A stretch of 64,000 nt of DNA from Holothuria scabra (Eukaryota > Echinodermata > Holothuroidea > Aspidochirotida > Holothuriidae), in NCBI GenBank assembly GCA_037179385.1, contig CM074187.1, positions 51,184,879 to 51,248,878 of the forward strand. The letters run 5' to 3'. A program made the position numbers and the translations under genes. Shown here piece by piece: positions 23,501-35,029 of this stretch; position 1 is the first letter of the stretch; each line of letters begins with the position of its first letter. Under the pieces are notes generated by a model, which worked only from the letters and a program-made list of their open reading frames with translations, was not told the origin of the DNA and did not search any database.

Positions 23501-26500
23501 TGTGGATTGGTCATATTGAGTAGATGATCCCTATTGTTTTGGTGGAGGTCAAAGGTCATTTGGGGTCAGGAGAGGTCAATAGGTAAATTCCTTAGAAATT
23601 GCTTGTAAACACGATATCTCAAGAAGAGTAAGTGTGACTAATCTCATATTTAGTGTGTGCATTGGCCATATTGAGTAGATGATCCCTATTGTTTTTGGTG
23701 GAGATCAAAGATATTTGGGGTCATGAGAGGTCAAAAGGTCAAAACTTTGTAAACACGATATCTCAAGAACAGTACATGTGACTATGCTCATATTTAGTGT
23801 GTGGATTGGTCATATTGAGTAGATGATCCCTATTGTTTTGGTGGAGGTCAAAGGTCATTTGGGGTCAGGAGAGGTCAATAGGTAAATTCCTTAGAAATTG
23901 CTTGTAAACACGATATCTCAAGAAGAGTAAGTGTGACTAATCTCATATTTGGTGTGTGCATTGGCCATATTGAGTAGATGATCCCTTTCGTTTTTGGTGG
24001 AGATCAAAGGTCATTTGGGGTCACGAGAGGTCAAAAGGTCAAAACTTTGTAAACACGATATCTCAAGAACAGTACATGTGACTATGCTCATATTTGAGGT
24101 GTGGGTTGGTCAAATTGAGTAGATGATTCCTATTGTTTTTGGTGGAGGTCAAAGGTCATTTGGGGTCATGAGAGGTCAATAGGTAAATACCTTAGAAATT
24201 GCTTGTAAACACGATATCTCAAGAAGAGTAAGTGTGACTAATCTCATATTTAGTGTGTGCATTGGCCATATTGAGTAGATGATCCCTATTGTTTTTGGTG
24301 GAGATCAAAGATATTTGGGGTCACGAGAGGTCAAAAGGTCAAAACTTTGTAAACACGATATCTCAAGAACAGTACATGTGACTATGCTCATATTTAGTGT
24401 GTGGATTGGTCATATTGAGTAGATGATCCCTATTGTTTTGGTGGAGGTCAAAGGTCATTTGGGGTCAGGAGAGGTCAATAGGTAAATTCCTTAGAAATTG
24501 CTTGTAAACACGGTATCTCAAGAAGAGTAAATGTGACTTATCTCATTTTTGGTGTGTGCATTGGCCATATTAAGAGGATGATCCCTATTGTTTTAGGTGG
24601 AGATCAAAGGTCATTTGGGGTCACGAGAGGTCAAAAGGTCAAAACTTCGTAAACACGATATCTCAAGAATGATACATGCGACTGTGCTCATATTTAGTGT
24701 GTGGATTGGTCATATTGAGTAGATGATCCCTATTGATTTTGACCCAAAGGTCAAAGTTCATTTGGAGTCAGCATGTTCAAAGCCTGACAAGCTTTCCTGC
24801 ACAGTCTTTCAAGAAAGGTCACTTGTAGGGTCCTGTAACTTGTCATGTAGATGGCACATAGTGAATACATGGTCCCAGAAGTTTTTTGGTGGAGGTCAAA
24901 TGTCATTTGGGTTCACAACGGGCAAGGGGGATCTCAATGTAGGAAGATTGGATGCCTTGCATGTGTACTTTGTGGGCACATTATGGAGCCCTGTTAATTG
25001 AAAAACATTGCAAAGCAATGTCAATGTGAAAAAAGGCCTTACATTTCAGCGGCAAGAAATCACTAAGCCTTCTGGCTTTCTGGTTTTCAGTTTCATTCCA
25101 GATTTGGTAACTGGAGACTTTGATTCAATTAGGCCAGAGGTCAAATCTTTCATGGAAATAAAGGTAGAGAAAATTTAAATTTTTGATATTGAAAGTCAAA
25201 AAGTCACCTACATACTAAGTGTAATTTTAAGTGGGTTGGCACATTTCATCTTGTAAACTGTAATCAGTGTACTTATTAATGTCCAAGAAGGGTCTTCCCA
25301 TTATCTATGAAATTGTACTTTAATTAAGTCTTCCAAAAATATTTTAGGTACTTTTTCCTGACTGTTAACCATACACAGATGATTGAGGTGAACAATGAAT
25401 TATTGGTGTTGTGTTGCTTTAAGGTGGATTGGTTGGTTAGATAGAGTTTTACAGTCCAGTTTCTAATCTATTGGTTCAAGTCGAGCTGGCCACGGCCTTT
25501 TTTCCAGTTGTGGCTCACTGGCTTGTTTTCCCTACTCCTTTGCTTATGGGGAGCATTACACACAAGGGCAGTAGGTTCTATTTGCAGAGTCTTTGGTATG
25601 ACTGCACCTGGAAATAGAGCCCGAGCCTTCTGCGTGAGAGAGGGATGCTCTTACCATTAGACCAAACACGTTGAAGAATACTTTGTATGTAATCAATCCT
25701 TCAGGGGGAAACCTTTCTTTCAAAAGTTAAAAGGAAATAGTCTGCATGCTTACTGAATTTGCTATATGTGTTATGTTTTATTTCTAGTGCTTAGTGAATA
25801 ATCTGAGTTGTTTTTATACCTAAACACTATGTTCATGCTACCTAGTGAATATTTTGGGGCAGTCCTCCCTTTTGGGGAATATTTAAGACTTTACCATTAT
25901 CTTAGATTGGAAGTAATAGAAAATGTAAACTACTAAAAACTTTGTAAGATTCAAATGTGAAATTTTAAGGAATTTATATCTGCAAAGAAATGTTACGTTC
26001 TCACTGTGTGAATCATCTCCCAAACCTTACTTTGAAGTTCAATCTAAATGTACAGCTCATGCTAAATTATTAGTTTTACAGAGTCAGGACTTTAAAAAAT
26101 AATGGCTCAAAATACTGCATGTTGAAGTTGAATCAAATGGTCAACAGGCATGATTTTACAATAAAGTATTGATAACAATATTGTCACATGATTATTAACA
26201 CAACCATGCAGAATTCAGTTGAATATACTCTGCAATTTTGTTTCAACAAAGCCTTGAATTTTCATCATGTTCTTCTCTTGAAAAGAAGTTAATAAAAATT
26301 TAGTCAATAGTCACAGTAAGGCAAGAAAGTAAATGGAGGACACTCTTTGGTATAGATGAATCCGGACAGCAAGTGATGGTCTGATTTCAGTCGCTTATAA
26401 CTGGTGCCTATCATCTTTTAATCTTTCAATTTCTTTGCTCAGCTGTATCATGGATGGTTGTACACTAAATTGTATCTTATTGAATATAAAGGTTTGAAAT

Positions 26501-27579
26501 TCATGAAGACAAAAAATGAAGAAGATTTAAGGCTGATGGACCTCACTAATGGCTGCCTACAGTCACTACAAACACAAGTGCGTATCTGATCCATCTATAG
26601 ATAGAGCAATTTAAATACTTTTATCCTTGTACATATATATGCTGAATGCACCAAATGATTAGGGTTAATAAAAGAGACATTCGTAAATTTGAATATGAGG
26701 GTGTACTGACTCAAATTGAAGTGATGGCAGCTAGTGTTTTCCAAGACCATATTGAAAATTCATCTATTCTTAGAAAAATGTTTACGTGTTTATGAAGTTG
26801 TTGAAGTAGCTCAATAGTAATAGTATAACCAACATCTTTGATGCAATAAACTTAACCAGTTTGACTTGATAATATCCTTTAAGTTGAACTAGTGCTGCTT
26901 TTTTTGTTCTAGGGTTCCCAATTGATAAATACTCCAGAACAAACTGAAACAGATTTTACAAAGTGCCTCAAATTGGTGATTGATATTATGAAACAGAAGG
27001 AAATACAGGTCAGCTTAAATATAATATTTATGATGTTTTGTGATAAATATTAAGTTAAGTAATGAATTTAATATTGTGCACTGAGTCATTTTCACTTGAT
27101 GCTATGTTATAAAATAATTTTCCATGTAATTAAAGTAAAATATTATCTAAATGGCAGGAAAAGACCTTTCAACATCAATATAAAATTCATTAAGAATGGG
27201 AGAACAGCAATAAGATGTGACAGAGATGCTTGTCATAAACCTGTTCCTGAAGGTTGTGTAATGTAACTATCATAGTGATAGATCAGGGCTTTATAGATAA
27301 TGGTATCATACATGTATTAAAGACTTTGGATTAAAAATGTAAATACTCAAAGCACAGAAGTTTATGGGACAAATTTTAGATTTTTCTATTTCACCCTCCA
27401 AAACAAGATGAAAGCTAACAGATGAATTCTTTGTCTTGCCACCGTGCTTAATGCAGGAATTTGACATTGAATAATTTCAAATAGAACAGCCATATTTTGC
27501 ATTTCTTGGATCTAGTGGACGATTTTTGGTTGCGATGATAAGAGAAACCTATGCAATCATGATGGCGTGTGTATGTATG

Positions 27580-27616
<37 letters not shown>

Positions 27617-30600
27617 TTGTGACACTTTGCTTGTTAGCACGATATCTCAAGATAGAAATGTCTGACAATTTTCAAACTTGATACATGGATGCCCCATATT
27701 GAGAAGAAGAACCCTATTGTTTTTGGTGGAGGTCAAAGGTCATCTGGGGTCAGCAGGGGTCAATTTCTGAAAACTTTGTTAGCACGATATCTCAAGATAG
27801 GAAACTTGTATAGATTTCATATTTGGTATGTGGATGCGTTATGAACAGAAGATGGTCCCTATTGTTTTTGACGGAGGTCAAAGGTCATCGGGGGTCACCG
27901 GGGGTCAAAGTCTGAAAATCTTGTTAGCACAATATCTCAAGATAGGAAACTTGGATAGATTTCATATTTGGTATGTGGATGCGTTATGGTCAGAAGATGG
28001 ACCCTATTGTTTTTGGTGGAGGTCAAAGGTCATCTGGGGTCACCAGGGGTCAAAGTCTGAAAATCTTGTTTGCACAATATCTCAAGATAGGAAACTTGGA
28101 TAGGTTTCATATTTGGTATGTGGATGCGTTTTGGTCAGAAGATGGTCCCTAATGTTTTTGGTGGAGGTCAAAGGTCATCTGGGGTCACCAGGGGTCAAAG
28201 TCTGAAAATCTTATTAGCATGATATTTCAAGATAGGAAACTTGGATAGATTTCATATTTGGTATGTGGATGTGTTATGGTCAGAATATGGTTCATATTGT
28301 TTTTGGTGGAGGTCAAAGGTCATCTGGGGTCACTGGGGGTCAAAGTCTGAAAATCTTGTCAACAATATCTCAAGGGAGGAAACTTGGATAGATTTCATAT
28401 TTGGTTTGTGGATGCGTTTTGGTCAGAAGATGGTTCATATTGTTTTTGGTGGAGGTCAAAGGTCATCTGGGGTCACCGGGGGTCAAAGTCTGAAAATCTT
28501 GTCAATACAATATCTGAAGGGAGGAAACTTGGATAGATTTCATATGTAGTTTGTGGATGCATTTTGGTCAGAAGATGGTCCCTATTGTTTTTGGTGGAGG
28601 TCAAAGGTCATCTGGGGTCAGCAGGGGTCAAAGTGTGAAAATCTTATTAGCACGATATTTCAAGATAGGGAACATGGATAGATTTCATATTTGGTATGTG
28701 GGTGTGTTATGGTCAGAAGATGGTACCTTTTGTTTTCGGTATAGGTCAAAGGTCATCTGGGGTCACCTTGGGTCAAAGTGTGAAAATCTTGTCAGCACGA
28801 TATTTCAAGATAGGGAACTTGGATAGATTTCATATTTGATATGTGGATGTGTTACTGTCAGAAGATGGTTCATATTGTTTTTGGTGGCAGTCATAGGTCA
28901 TCTGGGGTCACTGGGGGTCAAAGTCTGAAAATCTTGTCAACACAATATCTCAAGGGAGGAAACTTGAATAGATTTCATATCTGGTTTGTGGATGCATTAT
29001 AGTCAGAGGATGGTCTCTATTGGTTTTGGTAAAGGTCAAAGGTCATCTGGAGTCACCGGGGGGACAACAATATCACAAGGTAGGGAACTTGAATAGATTC
29101 CATATTTGGAATGTGAATGGGTTAAAGTTAGGAGATGGTCCCTACAGAGATGCCAAGTATCTTGATTTAGGTGGAATAATTACCATTTTCACCCTCAATT
29201 CCGCAGTTACGAATATCCTCCAAAAATTGCTCTTTTCACATGTTAAGGATCTTTGTTGGAATCTCAAAGTGTCTAGCTCCCTAAACTGAAAAGTTTAGGC
29301 CAAAATTGTATGGTTCGAATGAGCAAGTGAGTACTTTCTGCCTAGGCTTAACGTAGGCCTAAGTTAGGCCTAGCCGATGCTACATCTTTCACAAAGCAGA
29401 ATCGAGTACTGAAGAGGATCAACAAAATCCACTTGGCCAAGAACATCAAAAATATTTAAAATGCATTGGTAAAAAACCCTTATACAACAATCTGCAGTAC
29501 TTTTGTGAGCTTTAGGTGTAAAGTTTTTCCCTGCGATGTAATTTTCTTCATCATGTCTAATGTCTTGGCACTTTTGCCATTGCCTAATGTATAGCATATA
29601 TGTACCTTTTGAACCTATTCTACACATGTATGTTTCTGTGTAATATCCTTGGGCTTGCCTAGTGGGAAATTAAGCTTTCCTACCAATATTTTATTTGTTC
29701 TAGAACATGATATAAAGCATGCAGCAGCATATTTTGGTAGCAGGGTGGTATCTGCAGCGGGGGAAAACTTACGAAATTCTCCCATATATATTAGTGTTAT
29801 GAGAAGCTGTTCAAAAGTCCTCCCATATATATTAGTGTTACAAAGTGTCATTGCAAAATAATGTCTCGAGTCTGCAGTATTTATGGGGTTGGTTCAAACC
29901 TCTGCACTGAAATCTAACCCTCATCAAAGTCTTAAAAGTATTATTAAACCTTTCAGCTGGAAAGGATGGGGAGAGGGTCCTTAGTTTACAGTGTTGTGAA
30001 CTCTCAAGACTTTTTGCAGGTAATTATACAAAACCATCAAAACCATCATTATGTCATTTCTTAATTGTACCATGGTTTTTTAGGGTTGCCCTAGCATGAG
30101 GGGGGTCCACTTTTAAAGAAGGTTTGCATGATTCCTATTTTTCATTTCTTGAAGTCAGCTCGAAGCCTTTTGAAATTGCAATGTGTAGAGGTTAAAGGAT
30201 ATGTAGGGTCACTGGTGGTCAAAATGTGAATGACAACCTTGTTTAATAGGTGTTAACACATCTTAAAGTGGGAGACTTAAATAGATTTCACGTGAAGTTT
30301 GTGAATGCTTATGGTAAGAAGATGATCCCTATTTTTGGTGGGGGGGACAAAGGTCATGTGGGAAAACAAAATTATTTTTTGAACATGTTAGTATAACATT
30401 TGAATGAGAAGATAATGGTACATGATGGGATTATTTGAAACGGAACGTTTGTGTATCATCGAAACCTCAATGCAGTTTTGCATTCTGGTTCAAATGATGA
30501 ATTGATCCAATGACAGATCAATATTTTGTTAAACATATTAGGTGGTTCTTACATGTGATCTTCTGTAAAAATTATGGTACTCTTAATTTTTCCTCCTATC

Positions 30601-33600
30601 TCATAGGTGGACTTTCTTGTTGCTTTCTCTTCCTTTGGTGGACGATTAGACCACACCCTTTCAAATATCAACACACTCTTCAAGGCTCAAAATCTGGTGG
30701 ACTATCCCATCTATTTGATTGGAGATTACAATCTTAGCTGTCTTTTGGTGCCAGTAAGTTTTCCATTCCTAACCCCTGTGCCATACCATCTAAACTATGA
30801 AACCCCCCACATTGTTTAGATGTTGGTCATCCTGATATCTAAAATTGAGAGGCACAGTTTCTTAGCAATCAGGCAAGTCCCTTCTTCATGGAAGTGCCCA
30901 CTTTACAGCTATCAAAGGTGTGTTTATAATCGTCATGTACGCAGATTGATGAAAAGTTAGTATAGTGGCAAGACCTAACAAGGCCACTTTCCAAATTTTG
31001 TGCATCAATCAAGTCTGTCTTTAAATTGCTTCCACTGTCCACATACATACAAATCTAATCTGGGGAGCCTCCAACCAGTTGACTGAAAGGTATTGTTGCT
31101 GCAGGTCTAGTTAAGTGAGAGGAAGCCCATTTTGGAATTTGTAAGGTAGAAGAATAAACTTGATCTGGTTTGTCAATACCAAACCAGTTAGGTTTTTTGG
31201 AGAATTGCTTTATTGAATTATAAAACTACTTTGATTTTAAGGTTTTAACTCTTAAATTGACCATTATATTCCAGGGATATCATATCCTGGACGTCACTAC
31301 AGGGTTTGAAAAAGGAACTTGCAGTCTCATCCCAGTTGGAGGAAAATGCAACAGTATTACAACTACTGGCCTAAAATATAATCTGAGTAAGTAATGAATA
31401 TTCATAACTCATTATAGCGGGTGTATCTTTAGTCAGTCAGGACCTTGGGTCAGTCACTACCTACAAACAAATTATATTTTAGGCAGTCAAGAAGAAAATG
31501 GCAACAGCTCAAACTCTTTTAAGAATGGAAGTTAGTGCCATATTTAGGAAATTTTCTCAGCCTATATCCTTTATCCTACATCAGCTACATTAATACCTTA
31601 GTGAGACATTGCTTAAAATAGTTGTAAAAATTACTTAAAACATTTCTCTGATCCGCTGATAGTCAGACTGATATTCTTCCAAACTTTGATGATTTTTCTA
31701 TATTTTGGCAATATCATTTCATTGAATATATTTTGAAATCACTCATATGTGTGAGGGTAACATTTAGGTGATTGACTCCAAGTACACTTCTTAACCAAAG
31801 GTAGACCTATCTGGAACTTGTGTAAGAAATTTCTTTTTTCTTAAACGTTTATACATACACTCTTACTTGGATGATTATGAAAAGGAAAGTTAGTTACAAC
31901 ATTGAATAAAATATTAATTGAATATTTCTTTTATATTAATATAACTTTTGGTGAAATTTCCATCAAGTGACAGACTTATGGTACAAACATGATACAGTTA
32001 GTTTTAATGACAATGAACACTTTTTATGATTATTCTTACATTATAAATAAGAGTTTATTTTTCATCAAACCAAACAAAGGAAGAGATTCCTTCTCCTTAT
32101 TAGGAAGGGGCATTTTGAAAACCATAGCATTACAGGTCAGCCTGCTGTGCTGGGGAATGCAGAAGGTACAGTACAGGGGATGGGACATAGTTGTAAAAAG
32201 TCACCATGGTCATTTGGGGTTTTCTTTTTGCAACCCATTGATTGGAAGAGGAGGATTTTTGAATTCACTGGAAATAGAATAGTGTCACCCTCCCCTTGAA
32301 AAAATTTGTTCTCCAGATTCTCCCAAGGGCACAAGCCTAGATGTTTTTGTGTACTTCTCTTCTGTAATATTGTTTTACAGCCTTTCTTTCATGATAGCCT
32401 GTAATGTGAGGTTTGTCATCCTTCTGGATCTGGGTTTACTGAACGACAACATGCATGCAACATTTTGAATTCTGTAGGGAGTGAGAGGGGGTAGTACTGC
32501 ATTAGAAGCAGTGGTTGTCTTGATTAAGAGGAAAGATTTGCATGGAAGCAGGGAAGCTTTGTTTCAAGATGTAAGGCAGGTGTACACAACCTTTTTGATT
32601 GAACAGGCCAGATTTGAGGAAAGACAAATTGATTAGGCTGCACTTTACCAACAACATGCTGTTGATTTCAAACCTTTAAATTCTGAGAATTTTGAAGGTA
32701 TATAAATCTTTAGTCACAAGAAATAAAATTTCAATACAGTAATGTTGTTAAGTAATGTTGATCTTGGATTAAGATGTTATCATTTCAAGATCAAGGAGGA
32801 GTGCTGACTAATATTGTAGTGTTCAACATTAGCACCTCAGTAACAAAGCCACATTTAATAGTAGCTGCTATGGTAGGTCTACTAATTAGGAATATCAATC
32901 ATAGGTGTAAGGAACTCTTCCAGTTTGGAGAAAGAACATTTTTGGCCAAACTTTGATGCAGTTCAAAAAAGACTACCAAACCACTGATGCGCTAGAAGGG
33001 CAAAAGGTTTTGCACATTTTTGGAGAATTTGATAAAAAAAATTCCGGAACTCGGTAGAAACTTTGGCAATGTTTTCACTTATATTTCATCTCTGTCTGGA
33101 AAACACTTATTCGGTGCCTGATTTTTTGTTGTTTCCTACCCGAATTTTCGACCTCGGAAATTTGGGGGCAGTCTTCCCCTGCCCCGCCTCATACGCCTGT
33201 GATTCCAGTTTGCAACTAGACTCTGCTGCTAAGTTCAAGTAAGTTCACTGCAAAATCCGGAATTTTACAGCCAAATCTGTATTTTAGTTAATAGTAGAGA
33301 CCCATCAAAAACACAAATCATATCGATTCATTTCACGGCAACCTTGGTACCATGGTAACAGTTTCTGTCACCACCATGAGTTTTGCAAAGTAAGGGGGAT
33401 ATCATCACCCTGTGATAATATTGTCAGACATAAACTTGTCATTGTGCATACCGCAGAAGGAGGGAATTAGACTGCTCGTTCCATGGTTACACTGACAGAC
33501 GAACTGCACTAGCTATACTTACTGTGTTTAGGCCTAAATGTGGACATCAAATCAAAATCGAAGTTGTGCAGATACGTTGCATCAAAGGTCACACCAATCA

Positions 33601-34588
33601 TGGTGGCAACTCCATGCACCAATGTGCAAAATCGGTTTGTGAGTAGCTGATCATAAGCATGGAGTTTACCATTCCAAGGCTGTTACTCCATGTCACAAGT
33701 GGATCATGATATACTACGCATAATGGGGAATGTAATAGTGAAATTGAAAGCAAATCTTCCATTTGTTATAATGTAAAATAGACTGATATTTTCCTTTCCT
33801 TGAGAAATCTCGCGGGCCGCAAAAAAATCACTGGCGGGCTGCATGCAGCACGCAGGCGGTAAGTTGCCCACCCCTGATGTAAGGCAATCACAGGAATGTG
33901 GCTGTTTGCTGAAAACTGTCAAATTGGTCCAAACTTTAAAAATTTCAAGTGATGCTCTATTTGCAACTCTTGTTGTTCCAGGTACCATTTTAAGGAGATA
34001 AACTATTCTTGGAGTTTGAATGGGAGACTGAATAGTTTGATATTTATTGAAATCTTTTTCTTTGCATGCCATATTTGCGCAATTTAAATATTTCCCTATA
34101 AGGTATAACTTTAATTTAGCATTTTGGAAATTATGACAGTTTATAGAAGCTGCAATGTGTAAAGGCTGAAATGTGTTTTGAAAATGTGTCTTTTCTCAGG
34201 GTAGCCTTTTAGCAATGATGTAGTCGAGTCTAGACTGGAACTCATGATTTCAAAATTTGAAGGACTAGACCAGAGGGGTCGATTTTTTCCCGTTGAGAAA
34301 CTACAGGTACTTGAGTCTGAGTCCGGACTTGAGTCCTTGAAAGTTGAATATTGCTGGACTCAGGACTCAAAGCCCTCAGACTGGACTACATCTCTGCCAT
34401 TAAGATATAACATTTCACTGCAAGTTGTTATTTTATTTGTCCTCTCTTTTTGATATTACTCAACAGATAAAGATCAGATGGAATTTGGAGGTCTAATCAG
34501 CTCATGCAATAGAATTGAAGCAGGTGCTAAGGAGGTTACCGTAGAAACAGATTCTCCAGTGCTCTGGACAATGAGTCTGAAAGAATAA
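17495..34588 (+). CDS. TPK1: thiamine pyrophosphokinase gene A (seven coding exons)
   Basis: This enzyme transfers pyrophosphate from ATP to thiamine, making thiamine pyrophosphate in the cytosol. Coding exons: 17495-17558, 19932-20082, 25091-25163, 26913-27008, 30607-30753, 31275-31386, 34467-34588. They total 765 bases, or 254 residues plus TAA (vertebrate TPK1 is about 243). All six introns are GT-AG and every junction keeps frame. Seen: LNQP at 30-33, [10 protein letters not shown] at 54-63, [10 protein letters not shown] from 80, TDFTKCL from 109, FGGRLDH at 138-144, IPVG from 196, TTTGLKYNL at 206-214, and [10 protein letters not shown] near the end. This is the family order of an N-terminal catalytic domain then a C-terminal beta domain. 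Odd points: GANN where the family has GGAN, QTETD for QDxTD, and SSFGGR for GGxxGR. Loss or change of activity is possible. A related gene starts at 62827. Confidence 0.93.
17559..19051 (+). other. TPK intron 1, first part, no feature seen
   Basis: Plain AT-rich intron. I see no conserved block or RNA gene. The frames at 18651-19041 overlap on both strands and show no domain. Confidence 0.5.
19052..19423. mobile_element. hAT-like fold-back MITE in TPK intron 1
   Basis: The ends CAGGCCTCGATTTT and AAAATCGAGCCTG are inverted repeats. The flanks CAGTAAA (left) and GAGTAAA (right) look like a decayed target duplication. The interior repeats a short motif in both orientations: GGTTGCCC and GGGCAACC around 19079-19100, GGTTGTCC, GGACAACC. 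Either arm can fold back on itself. It has no coding capacity. The hAT assignment rests on the CAG..CTG ends and duplication size. Confidence 0.6.
19932..20082 (+). CDS. TPK1: TPK gene A, coding exon 2
   Basis: It encodes residues 22-71 plus two bases, with acceptor TTTTCAG and donor AATAG|GTGAGT. It carries [11 protein letters not shown] and [15 protein letters not shown]. The Asp and first Gly of the family DGGAN motif are kept, and the following Gly and Ala are Ala and Asn. Confidence 0.93.
20223..20473. mobile_element. piggyBac-type MITE, copy 1
   Basis: This 251-base element has inverted ends CCCTTTACCGTTG and CAACGGTAAAGGG. It is flanked on both sides by TTAA (20219-20222 and 20474-20477). 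The TTAA target plus CCC-starting ends are the piggyBac signature. It is much more GC-rich than its surroundings. The ORF on the minus strand across it is spurious. Confidence 0.85.
20577..20827. mobile_element. piggyBac-type MITE, copy 2
   Basis: It is the same length and orientation as copy 1, with TTAA at 20573-20576 and 20828-20831. It differs from copy 1 by only a handful of substitutions. The two lie 103 bases apart in TPK intron 2, so both insertions, or one insertion and a local duplication, are recent. Confidence 0.85.
20832..22321 (+). other. TPK intron 2, middle part, no feature seen
   Basis: Unremarkable AT-rich intron sequence. A TTCAGTTCAGTTTATTTATC run at 21533 resembles a retroelement end but has no body beside it. 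Confidence 0.45.
22322..25020 (+). mobile_element. minisatellite-cored element E1 in TPK intron 2
   Basis: The 5' end is a perfect 11-base stem (GATTCCTTGCC 22322-22332 with GGCAAGGAATC 22340-22350), followed by a GT-rich microsatellite. The core is a tandem array with a ~300-base period, visible as CTTAGAAATTG at about 22690, 22991, 23292, 23591, 23890, 24191 and 24490. Each period is two diverged ~150-base halves. The 3' end has a CATTGC-AAA-GCAATG hairpin at 25006-25020. The layout parallels E2, E3 and E4, but the sequence is well diverged. It ends only 70 bases before coding exon 3. Confidence 0.65.
25091..25163 (+). CDS. TPK1: TPK gene A, coding exon 3
   Basis: It encodes residues 72-96, with acceptor GGTTTTCAG and donor AAG|GTAGAG. 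It holds the invariant GDFDS (80-84) that binds the metal and pyrophosphate, followed by IRPEV as in animal TPK1. Confidence 0.93.
25432..25670 (-). mobile_element. tRNA-derived SINE (tRNA-Glu-like head) in TPK intron 3
   Basis: Read on the minus strand it begins with GGTCTAATGGTAAGAGC (box A) and CTCTCACGCAGAAGG. It then degenerates at the B box. The body through CTGGCCACAGC-like and TTGAACCAATAGATT-like sequence to the end at about 25432 matches the better copy at 36238-36480. Confidence 0.6.
26330..26590 (+). repeat. dispersed repeat R, uninterrupted copy in TPK intron 3
   Basis: The landmarks TATAGATGAATCCGGACAGC, AGTGATGGTCTGATTT and GGCTGATGGACCTCACTAAT recur in the same order at 35040-35080 and 35968-36000. 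There a hAT-like element splits them. The class is unknown. Confidence 0.6.
26913..27008 (+). CDS. TPK1: TPK gene A, coding exon 4
   Basis: It encodes residues 97-128 in phase 0, with acceptor TTTTTGTTCTAG and donor [25 protein letters not shown] aligns with the family ...[12 protein letters not shown]. Gln106, Thr109, Asp110 and Lys113 are kept, and Thr107 replaces the usual Asp. Confidence 0.93.
27523..30491 (+). mobile_element. minisatellite-cored element E2 (HINE-like) in TPK intron 4
   Basis: It starts TTTTTGG with a subterminal GGTTGCGATGATA that is inverted near the 3' end as TATCATCGAAACC (30453-30465). A GT microsatellite follows, then about ten tandem ~145-base units (27620-29110), then a ~1.3-kb unique part. 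It ends in an AATGCA-GTTT-TGCATT hairpin and CTGG. Subterminal inverted repeats, a minisatellite core and a terminal hairpin followed by CTRR are the layout known for non-autonomous Helentron-derived elements (HINEs). That class call is inference. E3 and E4 are relatives. Confidence 0.65.
30607..30753 (+). CDS. TPK1: TPK gene A, coding exon 5
   Basis: It encodes residues 129-177 in phase 0, with acceptor TCTCATAG and donor [25 protein letters not shown] is the family G-G-R-x-D-H..N..L motif. The preceding Ser136-Ser137 replace the usual Gly pair. Confidence 0.93.
31275..31386 (+). CDS. TPK1: TPK gene A, coding exon 6
   Basis: It encodes residues 178-214 plus one base, with acceptor TATATTCCAG and donor [21 protein letters not shown] and [10 protein letters not shown] match the thiamine-binding C-terminal domain. 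Confidence 0.93.
32577..33876. mobile_element. hAT element (non-autonomous) in TPK intron 6
   Basis: This 1300-base element is flanked by a perfect 8-base target duplication ATGTAAGG (32569-32576 and 33877-33884). The ends are CAGGTGTACACAACC and its inverted partner TTGCCCACCCCTG, typical hAT termini. No transposase frame was found. The interior includes a second pair of GC-rich segments (about 32985-33205), possibly a further decayed insertion. Confidence 0.85.
34467..34588 (+). CDS. TPK1: TPK gene A, coding exon 7 and stop
   Basis: It encodes residues 215-254 and TAA at 34586-34588, with acceptor [28 protein letters not shown] is the conserved C-terminal strand of TPK1. An AATAAA overlaps the stop codon (34584-34589). 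Confidence 0.92.
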
Positions 34589-35029
34589 ATAATGGTTTTA
34601 ATATATTGAATTCACAGGTGTGCCAGAATTGAAAAATATCAATAAGGACCATTGTATGCAATTAATATTTATAGAAAGGTTTGGTGTATTTATATTTTTG
34701 TATTGTCTTAAAAATGCCATGAGTTGCTCTCATATACCTTGCCATAATAGCAACTCTACAGCAGTATCAGGTAAACTGCAGCTCTCTCAGCCAAGCTGGG
34801 GGATTAGCAGTCATGTTTTGTTGCAACAGGTATTTTGAAAGCATTCATTCTTTGTTTTATTACCTTGAAGTGCCAACCTATCATTGAGACAGTGGCTAGT
34901 TCATATTAAGAGGTCAAAGGTCCCATAGTGAATATGTCTTATCTTTCCTCAAAAGTTGCCCTTGTGACAACATCATCTGGTAATTGTACAAAATTTCAAA
35001 ATTCTGTGGAAATATGAATTTCTCTTGGA

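Noticed and set aside
26490..26580. Possible extra TPK exon ([14 protein letters not shown])
   Set aside because: It belongs to dispersed repeat R, which recurs outside the gene. The TPK alignment is complete without it.
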